This document shows positions 55,854 to 64,000 of a stretch of 64,000 nucleotides of DNA, piece by piece. The stretch comes from Candidatus Gaiellasilicea maunaloa (GTDB lineage Bacteria > Actinomycetota > Thermoleophilia > Gaiellales > Gaiellaceae), in contig JANDLU010000001.1 in the NCBI GenBank assembly GCA_024330215.1, forward strand, positions 1-64,000. Reading direction: 5' to 3'. The number at the start of each line of letters is the position of its first letter. Within the stretch, counting starts at the first letter, position 1. The notes under the pieces were generated by a model. It was not told the origin of the DNA. It did no database searches and saw only the letters and a list, made by a program, of their open reading frames with translations. The position numbers and the translations under genes were made by a program.

Positions 55854-55925
55854 AGCGGGCGGCGGGGATCGAACCCGCGGCACCGAGGTTGGAAACCTCG
55901 TGCTCTACCACTGAGCTACGCCCGC
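55854..55925 (-). tRNA. tRNA-Gly (TCC)
   Basis: 72 nt. Acceptor GCGGGCG/CGCCCGC, anticodon arm CGAGG-TTTCCAA-CCTCG, anticodon TCC, T arm GCGGG-TTCGATC-CCCGC, discriminator T. No encoded CCA. Confidence 0.97.
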
Positions 55926-55933
55926 GCGTGACA

Positions 55934-55939
55934 TAGCGT
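55934..55939 (+). promoter_or_regulatory. -10 box of ctaG (leaderless)
   Basis: TAGCGT, six bases, GTG 55946. It begins only eight bases beyond the 5' end of the divergent tRNA-Gly gene. Confidence 0.6.
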
Positions 55940-55945
55940 AGCCAG

Positions 55946-56659
55946 GTGGATCCCTACGCGTGGTCGTGGAATCCCGAGGCGCTCCTCGTCATCCCGGTCC
56001 TCTCGGTCGCGTATGTGCTGGCCGCTCGCGCGTTTCCGGCTCCACGCTGGCGAGTCGTCTGCTTCGCAGCAGCGATGATCCTGCTCCTGGCAGTCACCGT
56101 CACTCCGGTCGAGACGATCGGGCTGAACTACCTGCTCACGCTCCACCTCGTCCAGAACGTCGTCCTCGCCGAGTGGGCGCCTGCGCTCGCCGTTCTCGGG
56201 ATCCCGCCCGCGCTCGCGGCAGTGCTGCCCCGCGTGCCCGCGGTGCCGGCGCTCCTGCTCTGGCTCGTCAACTACGCCGTCTGGCACCTCCCGTGGCTCT
56301 ACGACACGGCGCTGCGGAACCCGCACACGCTGCTCCACCTCGAGCACGCGCTCTACTTCGCGACCGGCGTCCTGCTCTGGTGGCCGGTCGTTCACGGTGC
56401 CCGCCCGCCGGGGTTCAAGGCGGGCTATCTCTTCGCCGCCTTCGCCGCCGCGAGTCCGATCGGCCTCTTGCTGGCGCTGATCCCCGACGCGATCTACGAC
56501 TTCTACGTCGACGCGCCGGACCGGCTCTGGGGCCTTTCCGCGCTCGCAGACCAGCAGATCGCGGGCGTAACGATGGCGCTCGAGCAGGCCACGGTCTTCT
56601 TCGCGGCCTTCGCGCTCTACGTCGCACGGTTCTTCCGCGAGCAGGACGCACTCGGCTAG
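55946..56659 (+). CDS. ctaG: Cytochrome c oxidase assembly protein, CtaG type
   Basis: A 237-aa membrane protein with six to seven helices, of the caa3/CtaG family that assists oxidase copper-centre assembly. Conserved histidines: LTLHLVQNVVLAEWAP, NYAVWHLPWLYD and HLEHALYF. Leaderless start. Confidence 0.9.
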   Translation: MDPYAWSWNPEALLVIPVLSVAYVLAARAFPAPRWRVVCFAAAMILLLAVTVTPVETIGLNYLLTLHLVQNVVLAEWAPALAVLGIPPALAAVLPRVPAVPALLLWLVNYAVWHLPWLYDTALRNPHTLLHLEHALYFATGVLLWWPVVHGARPPGFKAGYLFAAFAAASPIGLLLALIPDAIYDFYVDAPDRLWGLSALADQQIAGVTMALEQATVFFAAFALYVARFFREQDALG

Positions 56660-56727
56660 CCGCGCCTCTCCAGGGCGGCTACTTTCGGGGCGTCGTCCAG
56701 CACGAGGGGCCGGAGCTCGAACGACAT
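56656..56727 (-). pseudogene. N-terminal remnant of a GNAT acetyltransferase
   Basis: A 23-codon frame whose product, SFELRPLVLDDAPKVAALERR, matches the usual opening of GNAT acetyltransferases, then stops within the ctaG stop region. TACGCA and six bases precede the ATG, so its promoter may survive. The rest of the gene is absent. Confidence 0.4.
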
Positions 56728-56833
56728 CGAGGCTGCGTAGAGTCTCCGCGCTGCCGATGTCCTCGTCATCGCCGCTCCGAAGTCGTCGGCAAAGCGCTCG
56801 TCCACAAGCAGCGTTGTGTCGCCGAAACGGAAA

Positions 56834-56907
56834 TCGGGACGGCCGGATTCGAACCGGCGGCCCCTCGCTCCCAAAGCGAGTGCGCTACCAGGCTGCGCCA
56901 CGTCCCG
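56834..56907 (-). tRNA. tRNA-Pro (TGG)
   Basis: 74 nt. Acceptor CGGGACG/CGTCCCG, anticodon arm CTCGC-TTTGGGA-GCGAG, anticodon TGG, T arm GCCGG-TTCGAAT-CCGGC, discriminator A. No encoded CCA. Confidence 0.97.
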
Positions 56908-57038
56908 TGCGAGCGAGTGTAGTCGGAGACGCCGCTCGTGGCGCCGGCCGCCGGTTCGACCACCATGGGTGCGTGCTCGCACAGACGTCGAACCGAGCAG
57001 GGTCGCCCGTTCAGGGCCGAGACAGTCGCAGATAGTGC

Positions 57039-57044
57039 TAGGTT
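57039..57044 (+). promoter_or_regulatory. -10 box of a CAP-domain gene (leaderless)
   Basis: TAGGTT, six bases (CGGGCC), GTG 57051. No Shine-Dalgarno before the gene. Confidence 0.55.
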
Positions 57045-57050
57045 CGGGCC

Positions 57051-57521
57051 GTGAAGAAGCAGATTCGTCGTGCTTCTAGCGCAGTCTTGTTCGCGCTCCT
57101 GCTCGGAAGCACCGCCCAGGCGGCGACGCTGAACACCACCGAGCTGGGACTCCTCGAGGTGGTCAATGACGTCCGTGTGGCAAACGGGGTACCGCCGCTC
57201 GAGGTCGACCACACGCTCGTGCGAGCGGCTCGCGCCCACACGGGCAGGATGCTCCGAGCCGACGTGCTCAGCCACGGCTCGTTCGGCCCGCGCCTCGGCT
57301 CTTTCGGGGCGCGCGGGCCGCGCTTCGGCGAGAATCTCGCCTGGGGCACCGGCTGGAGCGGCTCCGCCCGCGCGCTCGTGCGAGCCTGGCTCGCGAGCCC
57401 CGGCCATCGCGCCAATCTGCTCCGCCGTGGCTTCCGGCGGATCGGGATCGGGGCACGGATCGGTACCTTCGCCGGCTACCGCGGCGCGACAGTCGTCACC
57501 GCGGACTTCGCGGGACGCTAG
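57051..57521 (+). CDS. CAP/SCP-domain secreted protein
   Basis: A 156-aa exported CAP protein. Signal peptide KKQIRRASSAVLFALLLGS, then VNDVRVANGVPPLEVDH, SHGSFGPRLG, GENLAWGTGW and WLASPGHRANLL. Related to, but distinct from, the CAP protein at 53742. Ends five bases from the convergent receiver gene. Confidence 0.9.
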   Translation: MKKQIRRASSAVLFALLLGSTAQAATLNTTELGLLEVVNDVRVANGVPPLEVDHTLVRAARAHTGRMLRADVLSHGSFGPRLGSFGARGPRFGENLAWGTGWSGSARALVRAWLASPGHRANLLRRGFRRIGIGARIGTFAGYRGATVVTADFAGR

Positions 57522-57525
57522 CCGC

Positions 57526-57975
57526 CTACGCTTCGGCCATCAGCGCGCGCAACTCGATCAGCTTCTCGCGGCGGAGCTCGTCGAGGTCGTCGTGCTCGAG
57601 CCGCGCGAGCAGGCTCCGGACGAGCGGCGCCAGCTCGACGGGATTGAACGGCTTCGTGATGTAGTCGACGCCGCCGATGTCGAGACCGCGAGCCCGATCG
57701 CGGAACTCCGCCCTGGCTGTGAGGAAGATGATCGGGATCGACGACGTCTCACCGCTCTCGAGCAGCGCCTCCGCTACGCCCCAGCCATCGAGGCCCGGCA
57801 TCATCACGTCGAGGAGGACGACGTCCGGCAGCTCCTCGCGGGCCGTCGCGAGGCCGCTCGGCCCGTCACTCGCCTCGAGCACCTCCATGCCCTCGGCCTC
57901 GAGATTGACACGGCAGAGCAGCCGGATCGGCGCCTCGTCGTCGATCACGAGCACCGTCGTCTGTTCAGAGCTCAT
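57526..57975 (-). CDS. Single-domain response regulator
   Basis: A 149-aa receiver with the phospho-Asp in VLLDVMMPGLDG, Thr in FLTARAEF and Lys in YITKPF. No DNA-binding output domain; about 25 extra C-terminal helical residues. It lies 73 bases downstream of the 1301-aa kinase on the same strand, so it is probably its partner. Confidence 0.93.
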   Translation of the reverse strand: MSSEQTTVLVIDDEAPIRLLCRVNLEAEGMEVLEASDGPSGLATAREELPDVVLLDVMMPGLDGWGVAEALLESGETSSIPIIFLTARAEFRDRARGLDIGGVDYITKPFNPVELAPLVRSLLARLEHDDLDELRREKLIELRALMAEA

Positions 57976-58048
57976 TTCAGGATGACGCTTCGCTCATGGC
58001 GAGATGAGCTTCCTGCGATCCGTCATGGTCGGCCTATCTCCGCCCCGC

Positions 58049-61000
58049 TCAGTTTTCACGCGCAGCGGCCGGAAGCTCGACGACGAACGCGGCCCCTCTG
58101 CCCTCGGGAGAGTCGACCCAGATGCGTCCGCCCATCGCCGAGACGAGCCCTTCGGCGAGGAAGAGCCCGAGGCCCGTCGCGCCCGCCCCGACCGTCTGGG
58201 AGGCCGCCTCGCCCCGATAGAACTTCCGGAAGATCCGCTCCTGCTCGCCGCGCGGGATCCCCTCGCCCTCGTCCTCGACGCGAAGCTCGACCGAGCCGTC
58301 CGTCCGACGCGCCGCGATCGTGACGGTGCCGCCGGCCGGCGAATAGCGGACGGCGTTGTCGATCAGGTGCGCGAGCACCTGGCCCACCTTCTCCGCGTCG
58401 GCCTTCGCCGCGAGCGGCTCGCTCTCGAACGAGGTCACGAAGGTGTGACCGTTCTGGCCGAGGGTCGACTCGGCCGAGCTCACGACACGCTCGACGATCC
58501 GCGTCACGTCGGTCGTCGTTAGCTCGACGCTCATCTTCCCGGTATCGAGCTGCGCAACCGAGAGGAGCCGGTCGACGATCGCTGTCAGGCGCTCCGACTC
58601 GGAGGCGATGTAGCGCAGGAACGTCTCCCGCTCGGCCTCCCCGAAGAGGACGTCCTGGCGCAGGAGCGTCTCCGCGAAGCCGTAGATCGAGGTCAGCGGC
58701 GTCCGCAGCTCGTGGGAGACGGTCGAGACGAAGTCGGACTTCATCTGCTCGACCGCGCGATCGGCCGAGATGTCTCGGAAGGCGAAGATGCGGCCGGCAA
58801 CGGCGCCCGCCGGGTCGGTCATCACCGCCTCGCTGAGGGAGAGCCAGGCCTCCTCGCCGCCGCGGCGGACAGCGACGAGTCTGCTACCGCCGCGTGGGTT
58901 GCCACCGCTCGGGCCGCCCTCGGCCTCGAGCGGACGACCGAGCGCCTGGCCCGGGGTCTGTCCCAGCGCTGCAGCCGTTGGCACGCCCGTGATCTGCTCA
59001 GCGGCGGGATTCCAGAGAACGACCTTGCCCTGTCGGTCCACGGCGACGATCCCGTCGGCGACGTTCGCGAGGATCGCCTCGCTCCGCTGTTGCTCGTGCC
59101 TCACACCCTGGTAGAGCTCGGCGTTCGTTCGGGCCGAGGCCGCGCTACCGGCGAGCAGCGCGAGCGTCTCGCTCTCCTCGTCGCGCCATTCGCGCGGCCG
59201 CCGGTCGTACACGGCGAGGATCCCCTCAACGGCCCCGGCCGGCCCGATCATCGGCACGCCGAGATAGGCAGCGTGCCCGGCGGCCAGCATCGGATCGGAC
59301 TCGATCGTCCGTGGGTCGTCCGCGACGTTCGCAATCGCCCTCGGCGAGCGCGACTGGACGATGTCGCCGACGAGCCACGCGGTCGAAGCCGAGCGCTGCT
59401 CGAGCAGCTCGGCGCTGCCGTCGCCGCAGGCCGCGCGCACCACGAGCTCGTCGCCCTCGAGGACGCGCGCCGACGCACCGGACGCCTCGAGGATCTCGGC
59501 TGCACGACGCGTCACCCGCTCGAGCACGCTGTCCGGGTCGAGCTCGCTCGCGAGCTCCCGGCTCGAGCTCGCGAGTCGTTGCGCGAGCGAGCGGGAGCGG
59601 CGCTCGAGCTCGTACAGCTCGCTGCGCTCGAGCGCGCCGCGGGCGGCACCGGCGATGTGGCGTGCGAGCTCGAGCTGCTCGTCGGTGAAGGTGCGCTCCT
59701 CGCGGAAGAAGACGAGAACGAGCCCACTTTCCTCGGCGCCCGGCTGCGCAAGCGGGACCGCGAGCAGCGAGCGAGATCCTGCCGCCTCGGCCGCCGCGGG
59801 AAGTCCCGGCCCGAACCGGGTGTCTTCGCGGAGCAGACGCGAGGCGAGCACCTTGCCGGAGCCGGAAGCGGCCTGCAGCTCGTGCTCGCTCGACGAGTGG
59901 AGGAACGCCGCGAGCGCCTGCGGCAGCTCGTAGGCGCCCGAGAGCACGAGCTCGCCGCCCACCGCGCGCAGCACCCCCACGAAATCCCCGCCGAGCGACT
60001 CCGCCGCCGCCTGCGCAACGGCGTCGAGTGTCGCAGCGGTCGAGAGCGGCTCGCCGAGCACCGCCGCGATCCGGTAGAAGCCGCGCTCGATCTGGGCCTG
60101 GCGAGCGCTCTCCTCGTAGGCTTCGGCGTTCCGGAGCGCGATCGAGGCGAGGTTCGCAAAAGCCTCGATCAGACGCAGATCGGATTCGTCGAAGCGGCCG
60201 TGCTCGACCGAGCAGACGCCGAGCACGCCTCTGATGTCGCCGAACGAGAAGATCGGCGCCTCCATCACCTCGGCGAAAACGGCGTAGTTGGCCGTCGGCT
60301 TCGGCTGCTCGGTGCGGGCGAAGTCGCGCTGGAGCACGGCCTCTCCGGTCGCGATCGCTCTGCCGACGGTGCCCTCGACGGGGATCCGCCGGCCAATCTC
60401 GGTTTCCGGCAGGCCGAGCACCGCCCGACAGACGAGCTCGCCGCCCCCCGTCGCAAGCGTCCAGCAATCGGCGGCGTCGGCGGCCACGAGCTCGAGCAAC
60501 TCCTCGACGAGACGGCTGATCACCGAGTCGAACTTGAGGTCGCTCGTCAGCGCCTCGCTCGCCTTCAGGAGCGCGCCTTGCTCGGCGATCCGGCGCTCGC
60601 TGTCGCGCAGGAGCCGGCTCGCCTGGATCGCGCCGGCCGCTTCGCGGGCGACCGCCTCGGCAAGCAGGACGTCGCCGCGCGACCAGCGACCCGGCTCGCC
60701 GCGGTGGATCCCGAGTACCCCGATCGCCCGTCCGGAGGCCACGATCGGCGTGGCGAGTGCGGCCCGCGTCCCCTGGCGGGTCAGCTCCTCGATGTCCCCG
60801 AGCTCCGGATCCCGGAGCCGAACGTCCTCCAGGACGTCGGCGATCTCGATCGTCTCCAGCTCGCGGAAGGCCAGGTCGACCACCGGCAGGCGGGTCGCGT
60901 CGCCGATCGGCTCGTAGCCGGGCGTGGACCACTCTGCGAGTACCGCCACCGCCTCGCCGGGCTCGCCGAGCCGGATGAAGCAGCGGGAGATGTCCAGCGC

Positions 61001-61954
61001 TCGGCCGATTCCCTCGACCGCCACCCCGAGCAGCTCGTCGAGCTCCTGCCGGGAGCGGACCTCGAGCGTGATCCTCGAGACGACCCGCTCGCGCTCCAGG
61101 GCCTCGGCGAGCTCGCGCGCGGAGCGGACGCGGGCCAGCGCACGCCCAGCCTCGAAGGCGAACGACTGCATCAGAGCCAGCTCCTCCTCGCCGAACAGAC
61201 GACGGCGACGAACGCCGGCGAACACGACCCCGATCACAACCTCGGCGGAGACCACCGGGACGAAAGCGCAACTCGTCACCCGCGCGAGCTCGTTCAGCCG
61301 TCGATTGACGATCGGCGACGAGGCGACGTCGAAGACGGCGAACGGGCGGCCCTCCCGTACCGCCGTCCCGACTCCGGACACCTCGCCGTCGAGGTCGATC
61401 ACCTGCTCGGCGAGCGGGTCGATGTCGCTTCCGCCCTCGCGGGCGCGAAGGATCCGCGCTCGAGCGCCGTCGTCCTCGATCACCACGAGATTCGCAATGT
61501 CGAGCTCGAACAGGCCCCCCAGCTCCTCGACGAGCAGCCGGCCGATCTCCGACTCGTCGGGAGCGTCGAGGAGCGCGCGGGAGAGACGTTCCATCGCCTC
61601 GAGCTCCCGGTCGCGCAACGTGCGCTCCTCTGCGGCCGTCCCGGAGCCGAGCAGGCCGCGGTCGGCTCCGTTCGCAAGGAAAGCGACGACCGGGACCGCT
61701 GCGAGCAGGATCGCCGGGAGAGAGATCCACACGTGACCGCCGAGCGGCTCGCCGTTGACGACCACGAGGACGCCGAGCAGCCCCAGCGCGATCCCGAAAC
61801 ATGGAAAGACGAGCGTGTACGCCAGGCCGAGCTCGCTCAGCCGTCCGCGCTGCCGGAACGCGGACGCGAGGACGGTGCCGACCGCGAGGTACAGCGCCGC
61901 GAGGAGGAGCAGCGGGACTGCGTTGAACAGGACCGCCTGGGTGTGAGCATCCAC
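58049..61954 (-). CDS. Multi-GAF hybrid-input sensor histidine kinase
   Basis: A 1301-aa kinase. Three membrane helices (about residues 8-95) are followed by a short coiled coil, then a chain of about five GAF-like domains (roughly 130-960). A PAS domain (about 975-1080, ILANVADGIVAVDRQGKVVLW) precedes HisKA with His in VSHELRTPLTSIYG. The ATPase has IDNAVRYSPAGG, VEDEGEGIPRGE and GLGLFLAEGLV. The GAFs probably bind small ligands or sense redox/light, unknown here. GTG start. Paired with the receiver at 57526. Confidence 0.93.
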   Translation of the reverse strand: MDAHTQAVLFNAVPLLLLAALYLAVGTVLASAFRQRGRLSELGLAYTLVFPCFGIALGLLGVLVVVNGEPLGGHVWISLPAILLAAVPVVAFLANGADRGLLGSGTAAEERTLRDRELEAMERLSRALLDAPDESEIGRLLVEELGGLFELDIANLVVIEDDGARARILRAREGGSDIDPLAEQVIDLDGEVSGVGTAVREGRPFAVFDVASSPIVNRRLNELARVTSCAFVPVVSAEVVIGVVFAGVRRRRLFGEEELALMQSFAFEAGRALARVRSARELAEALERERVVSRITLEVRSRQELDELLGVAVEGIGRALDISRCFIRLGEPGEAVAVLAEWSTPGYEPIGDATRLPVVDLAFRELETIEIADVLEDVRLRDPELGDIEELTRQGTRAALATPIVASGRAIGVLGIHRGEPGRWSRGDVLLAEAVAREAAGAIQASRLLRDSERRIAEQGALLKASEALTSDLKFDSVISRLVEELLELVAADAADCWTLATGGGELVCRAVLGLPETEIGRRIPVEGTVGRAIATGEAVLQRDFARTEQPKPTANYAVFAEVMEAPIFSFGDIRGVLGVCSVEHGRFDESDLRLIEAFANLASIALRNAEAYEESARQAQIERGFYRIAAVLGEPLSTAATLDAVAQAAAESLGGDFVGVLRAVGGELVLSGAYELPQALAAFLHSSSEHELQAASGSGKVLASRLLREDTRFGPGLPAAAEAAGSRSLLAVPLAQPGAEESGLVLVFFREERTFTDEQLELARHIAGAARGALERSELYELERRSRSLAQRLASSSRELASELDPDSVLERVTRRAAEILEASGASARVLEGDELVVRAACGDGSAELLEQRSASTAWLVGDIVQSRSPRAIANVADDPRTIESDPMLAAGHAAYLGVPMIGPAGAVEGILAVYDRRPREWRDEESETLALLAGSAASARTNAELYQGVRHEQQRSEAILANVADGIVAVDRQGKVVLWNPAAEQITGVPTAAALGQTPGQALGRPLEAEGGPSGGNPRGGSRLVAVRRGGEEAWLSLSEAVMTDPAGAVAGRIFAFRDISADRAVEQMKSDFVSTVSHELRTPLTSIYGFAETLLRQDVLFGEAERETFLRYIASESERLTAIVDRLLSVAQLDTGKMSVELTTTDVTRIVERVVSSAESTLGQNGHTFVTSFESEPLAAKADAEKVGQVLAHLIDNAVRYSPAGGTVTIAARRTDGSVELRVEDEGEGIPRGEQERIFRKFYRGEAASQTVGAGATGLGLFLAEGLVSAMGGRIWVDSPEGRGAAFVVELPAAAREN

Positions 61955-62225
61955 TGGCCTGGCGCCGATGATAGAGCGAGACCTGCGGCTTGGAAAGATA
62001 GGCCGTCCGGCCTATTGAGCGTGCGGTGCGAGGGGAATAGCGTCCGGCATTGGGCGATGCGAGCCGCGGCTGGGCGAACCTCGTTGTCGAGGCCGCGGAC
62101 GCACTGGAGCGGCCTCTGCCGTGTCGACCCCCCGAGCGGCGGGGGTCGCTCCATTCACCTCGTAGCCGGGGCGTTGCGGCGCCCACGGCTGCGTGGGCGA
62201 GTGTGGCCCACGTCCGGCGCGCGGC

Positions 62226-62231
62226 TACGAT
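62226..62231 (+). promoter_or_regulatory. -10 box of ispH (leaderless)
   Basis: TACGAT, six bases, ATG 62238. The rest of the 61955-62237 gap has a TATCAT box (61968-61973, minus strand) for the kinase and a small palindrome ATAGGCC-GTCC-GGCCTAT (61998-62015). Confidence 0.6.
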
Positions 62232-62237
62232 GTTCGG

Positions 62238-63194
62238 ATGGTCGAGCGCGTGCTCCTCGCTTCGCCTCGCGGCTACTGCGCTGGGGTCGAGCGGGCGGTC
62301 GAGACCGTCGAGCTGGCGCTGGAGCACTACGGGCCGCCCGTCTACGTGCGCAAGCAGATCGTCCACAACATCCACGTCGTCCGCGACCTCGAGGCACGCG
62401 GCGCGATCTTCGTCGACTCGGAGACGGAGGCGCCTGAGGGCGCGACGATCGTCTTCTCAGCGCATGGGGTGGCACCGGCCGTGAACCGGACGTCACAGGG
62501 GCTCGCCCACAACGTGATCGATGCGACCTGCCCACTCGTGACGAAGGTGCACGTGCAGGCGCGCCGCTACGCCGCCGACGGGTACACCGTCCTCCTGATC
62601 GGGCACGAGGGTCACGAGGAGGTCGTCGGGACGATGGGAGAGGCGCCCGAGGCGACGGTCCTCGTCCAGGACGTCGCCGAGGCCGAGGCCCTCGACCTGC
62701 CGTCCGACACGCGGCTCGCGTACATCACGCAGACGACGCTCTCGGTGGACGAGACGTCCGAGATCATCGGCGTCCTCCGCCGCCGCTTCCCGACGATCCA
62801 CGCGCCGAAGAAGGAGGACATCTGCTACGCGACCTCCAACCGGCAGTGGGCCGTCAAGGAGCTGCTCGAGGAGGTCGACCTGCTGCTCGTGATCGGCTCC
62901 CGCAACTCGTCCAACTCGAACCGGCTCGTCGACGTCGCTCGCGCGGGCGGCGTCGCCTCGTACCTGATCGACGACGCAGGCGAGATCGAGGCGGCGTGGA
63001 CGGAGGGCGTGAGTACGGTCGGCGTCACCTCGGGAGCGTCGGCACCGGAGCATCTCGTCGACGGGGTCTGCGACTGGTTCCGCGCCCGGGGGGTCGAGCG
63101 GATCGAGCCGTTCCGGATGGTGAACGAGGACGTCACCTTCCGGCTCCCGGTGGAGCTGCGCCGCGAGCTCGCGCTCGCAGAAGCGCAGCGTTAG
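62238..63194 (+). CDS. ispH: 4-hydroxy-3-methylbut-2-enyl diphosphate reductase
   Basis: A 318-aa Fe4S4 enzyme for the last MEP-pathway step, yielding IPP and DMAPP. The three cluster cysteines are in SPRGYCAGVERA, DATCPLVTK and DICYATSNRQ. Substrate-binding histidines are in SAHGVAP and GHEGHEE, and the SRNSSNSNRL motif is present. Confidence 0.97.
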   Translation: MVERVLLASPRGYCAGVERAVETVELALEHYGPPVYVRKQIVHNIHVVRDLEARGAIFVDSETEAPEGATIVFSAHGVAPAVNRTSQGLAHNVIDATCPLVTKVHVQARRYAADGYTVLLIGHEGHEEVVGTMGEAPEATVLVQDVAEAEALDLPSDTRLAYITQTTLSVDETSEIIGVLRRRFPTIHAPKKEDICYATSNRQWAVKELLEEVDLLLVIGSRNSSNSNRLVDVARAGGVASYLIDDAGEIEAAWTEGVSTVGVTSGASAPEHLVDGVCDWFRARGVERIEPFRMVNEDVTFRLPVELRRELALAEAQR

Positions 63195-63203
63195 GGGCCT
63201 GTC

Positions 63204-63503
63204 CTAGACGCGAAGCTTCTCGAAGAAGCTCGAGAGCCGGTCCCGCACGCCGAGGAAGAACCCGAGGCGGCGCGCCTCGGCCTCGTCGATCGAGACGGCC
63301 GCCTCGGCCCGGCCGGTTTCGTCCCAGACGCTGAAGCGGACATGACCCTCGTTGACGTAACGCGAGACGCGGAGCGCACGGCCCGAGTCCTCGCCCGTGC
63401 CGGCGAAGAACTCGACGAGCTTCGCCCGCAGCGGCGCGGCGCACCACGGGCAGAACCGATGGCTGTCGCCGACCGCCCCTTCGCACTCCCGACACCGGTG
63501 CAT
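63204..63503 (-). CDS. Zinc-ribbon protein
   Basis: A 99-aa protein with one N-terminal zinc ribbon (CRECEG...CPWCAAP), then a beta-rich segment (VRFSVWDETGRAEAAVSID) and a C-terminal amphipathic end. Function unknown. Convergent with ispH, nine bases apart. Confidence 0.75.
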   Translation of the reverse strand: MHRCRECEGAVGDSHRFCPWCAAPLRAKLVEFFAGTGEDSGRALRVSRYVNEGHVRFSVWDETGRAEAAVSIDEAEARRLGFFLGVRDRLSSFFEKLRV

Positions 63504-63552
63504 CCAGCCTCCTCTCCTCGGAGGCTACTTCCCGGTTTCGGCTCGCGCAATC

Positions 63553-64000
63553 CTAGGCGCCGCCGCGGTCGGACCACGCCTCGCGCAGAAGGCCGACCGC
63601 AGTCGCGACCTGCGAGAAGACGACGAGCAGCCCGGGCCGGAATCCGTCTCGAAAGCCTCCGCGCACGAGCAGGAGGTAGAACGACGCCGGCTGGCGATGC
63701 TCGCGCTCGCCGCGCGGCCGGGAGCGGTGGAAGCGATAGGCGCCGCGGCCGTAGCGCACCTGTTGACGCCAGAACCCGCGGAGATCCAGTGCCGGAAGGT
63801 GTCGGACGACCGCCACCGGCTCGAACACGAGCTCGTGCCCGGCCGACGCGGCGCGAGCGCACCAGTCCCGATCCTCGCCGCCGGCGCCGTAGGCCTCGTC
63901 GAACCGAAGCTCGAGGGCGAGCTCCCGCCGACAGGCGAGATTGTTGGTCGCGAAGAAGCCCCGCCCCGGGTGGCGGGCCCGCGTGAACTCCTCGAGGTGG
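63553..64000 (-). CDS. Family 2 glycosyltransferase, 5' part outside window
   Basis: The last 148 codons of a GT2-type glycosyltransferase, running off the right edge. Visible are the FATNNLACRRE and GGEDRDWCARAASAG motifs (typical ED acceptor site of GT-A enzymes) and a C-terminal FWRQQVRYGRGAYRFHR tail. Acceptor unknown. Confidence 0.8.
   Translation of the reverse strand, partial: HLEEFTRARHPGRGFFATNNLACRRELALELRFDEAYGAGGEDRDWCARAASAGHELVFEPVAVVRHLPALDLRGFWRQQVRYGRGAYRFHRSRPRGEREHRQPASFYLLLVRGGFRDGFRPGLLVVFSQVATAVGLLREAWSDRGGA

Noticed and set aside
61998-62015. Terminator or attenuator at the ATAGGCC palindrome
   Set aside because: Only seven base pairs with no T-run, located in a divergent promoter gap. 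A protein-binding site is as likely, so no call is made.
58712-62437. Very long plus-strand frame opposite the multi-GAF kinase
   Set aside because: Antisense to a clear histidine kinase, with arginine-rich composition and no motifs.

Overview
The window is about 70% G+C, gene-dense and bacterial. Its content fits an actinomycetote, and my inference is a Thermoleophilia (Gaiellales/Solirubrobacterales)-type genome. Supporting points are the rne-rplU-rpmA-obg-nadD-rsfS block, a complete rod-shape cluster (mreBCD, PBP2, RodA), a translation-controlling T-box on aspS, an unfused 2-oxoglutarate dehydrogenase E1, and many leaderless genes. The class-level assignment is not proven here. There is no rRNA, CRISPR array, integrase or intact insertion sequence.

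Layout. 1-11 kb: 2-oxoglutarate dehydrogenase E1, two tiny membrane genes, the primary-type sigma factor, a secreted glycosidase, DUF72, an MDR oxidoreductase with an Lrp regulator, a secreted FN3-like protein, an EamA exporter and a decayed ArsR/SRPBCC pair. 11-15 kb: tRNA-Ala and a frameshifted methyltransferase-nuclease. 15-21 kb: the ribosome/RNA block (rsfS, nadD, obg, L27, L21, RNase E). 21-25 kb: an OmpR-type two-component system and small envelope proteins. 25-31.4 kb: mreB-mreC-mreD-PBP2-rodA-DUF697. 31.5-36.4 kb: an SDR, maf, and a second methyltransferase-nuclease coupled to a 73-aa protein. 36.4-42.5 kb: a tightly overlapping run valS, phosphoesterase (frameshifted), folC, 41-aa membrane protein, zinc-ribbon protein, ndk, methyltransferase. 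42.5-44.4 kb: twin thioesterases divergent from an HxlR regulator, then a ribbon-helix-helix gene. 44.4-48 kb: arsC-tig-clpP-clpX. 48-50.4 kb: a histidine phosphatase and aspS with its T-box leader. 50-57 kb: six tRNA genes among small enzymes and secreted proteins. 57-64 kb: a receiver protein beside a 1301-aa multi-GAF kinase, ispH, a zinc-ribbon protein and a truncated glycosyltransferase.

The strongest unexpected signals are regulatory. Eight starts are preceded by a TANNNT box, exactly six bases and then ATG/GTG, so the RNA is predicted to begin at the start codon. In one case (48064-48086) two divergent leaderless genes share a single overlapping -10 element. The aspS leader (49949-50208) can be folded as a translational T-box with an Asn (AAC) specifier, which suggests the AspRS also charges tRNA-Asn.

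Several genes carry single-base frame changes: the methyltransferase at 11555, the phosphoesterase at 39344, a compensated pair inside aspS, and the SRPBCC relic. They are either real decay or sequencing error, and reads should settle this. All functions are assigned by reading the sequence; no database search was run.
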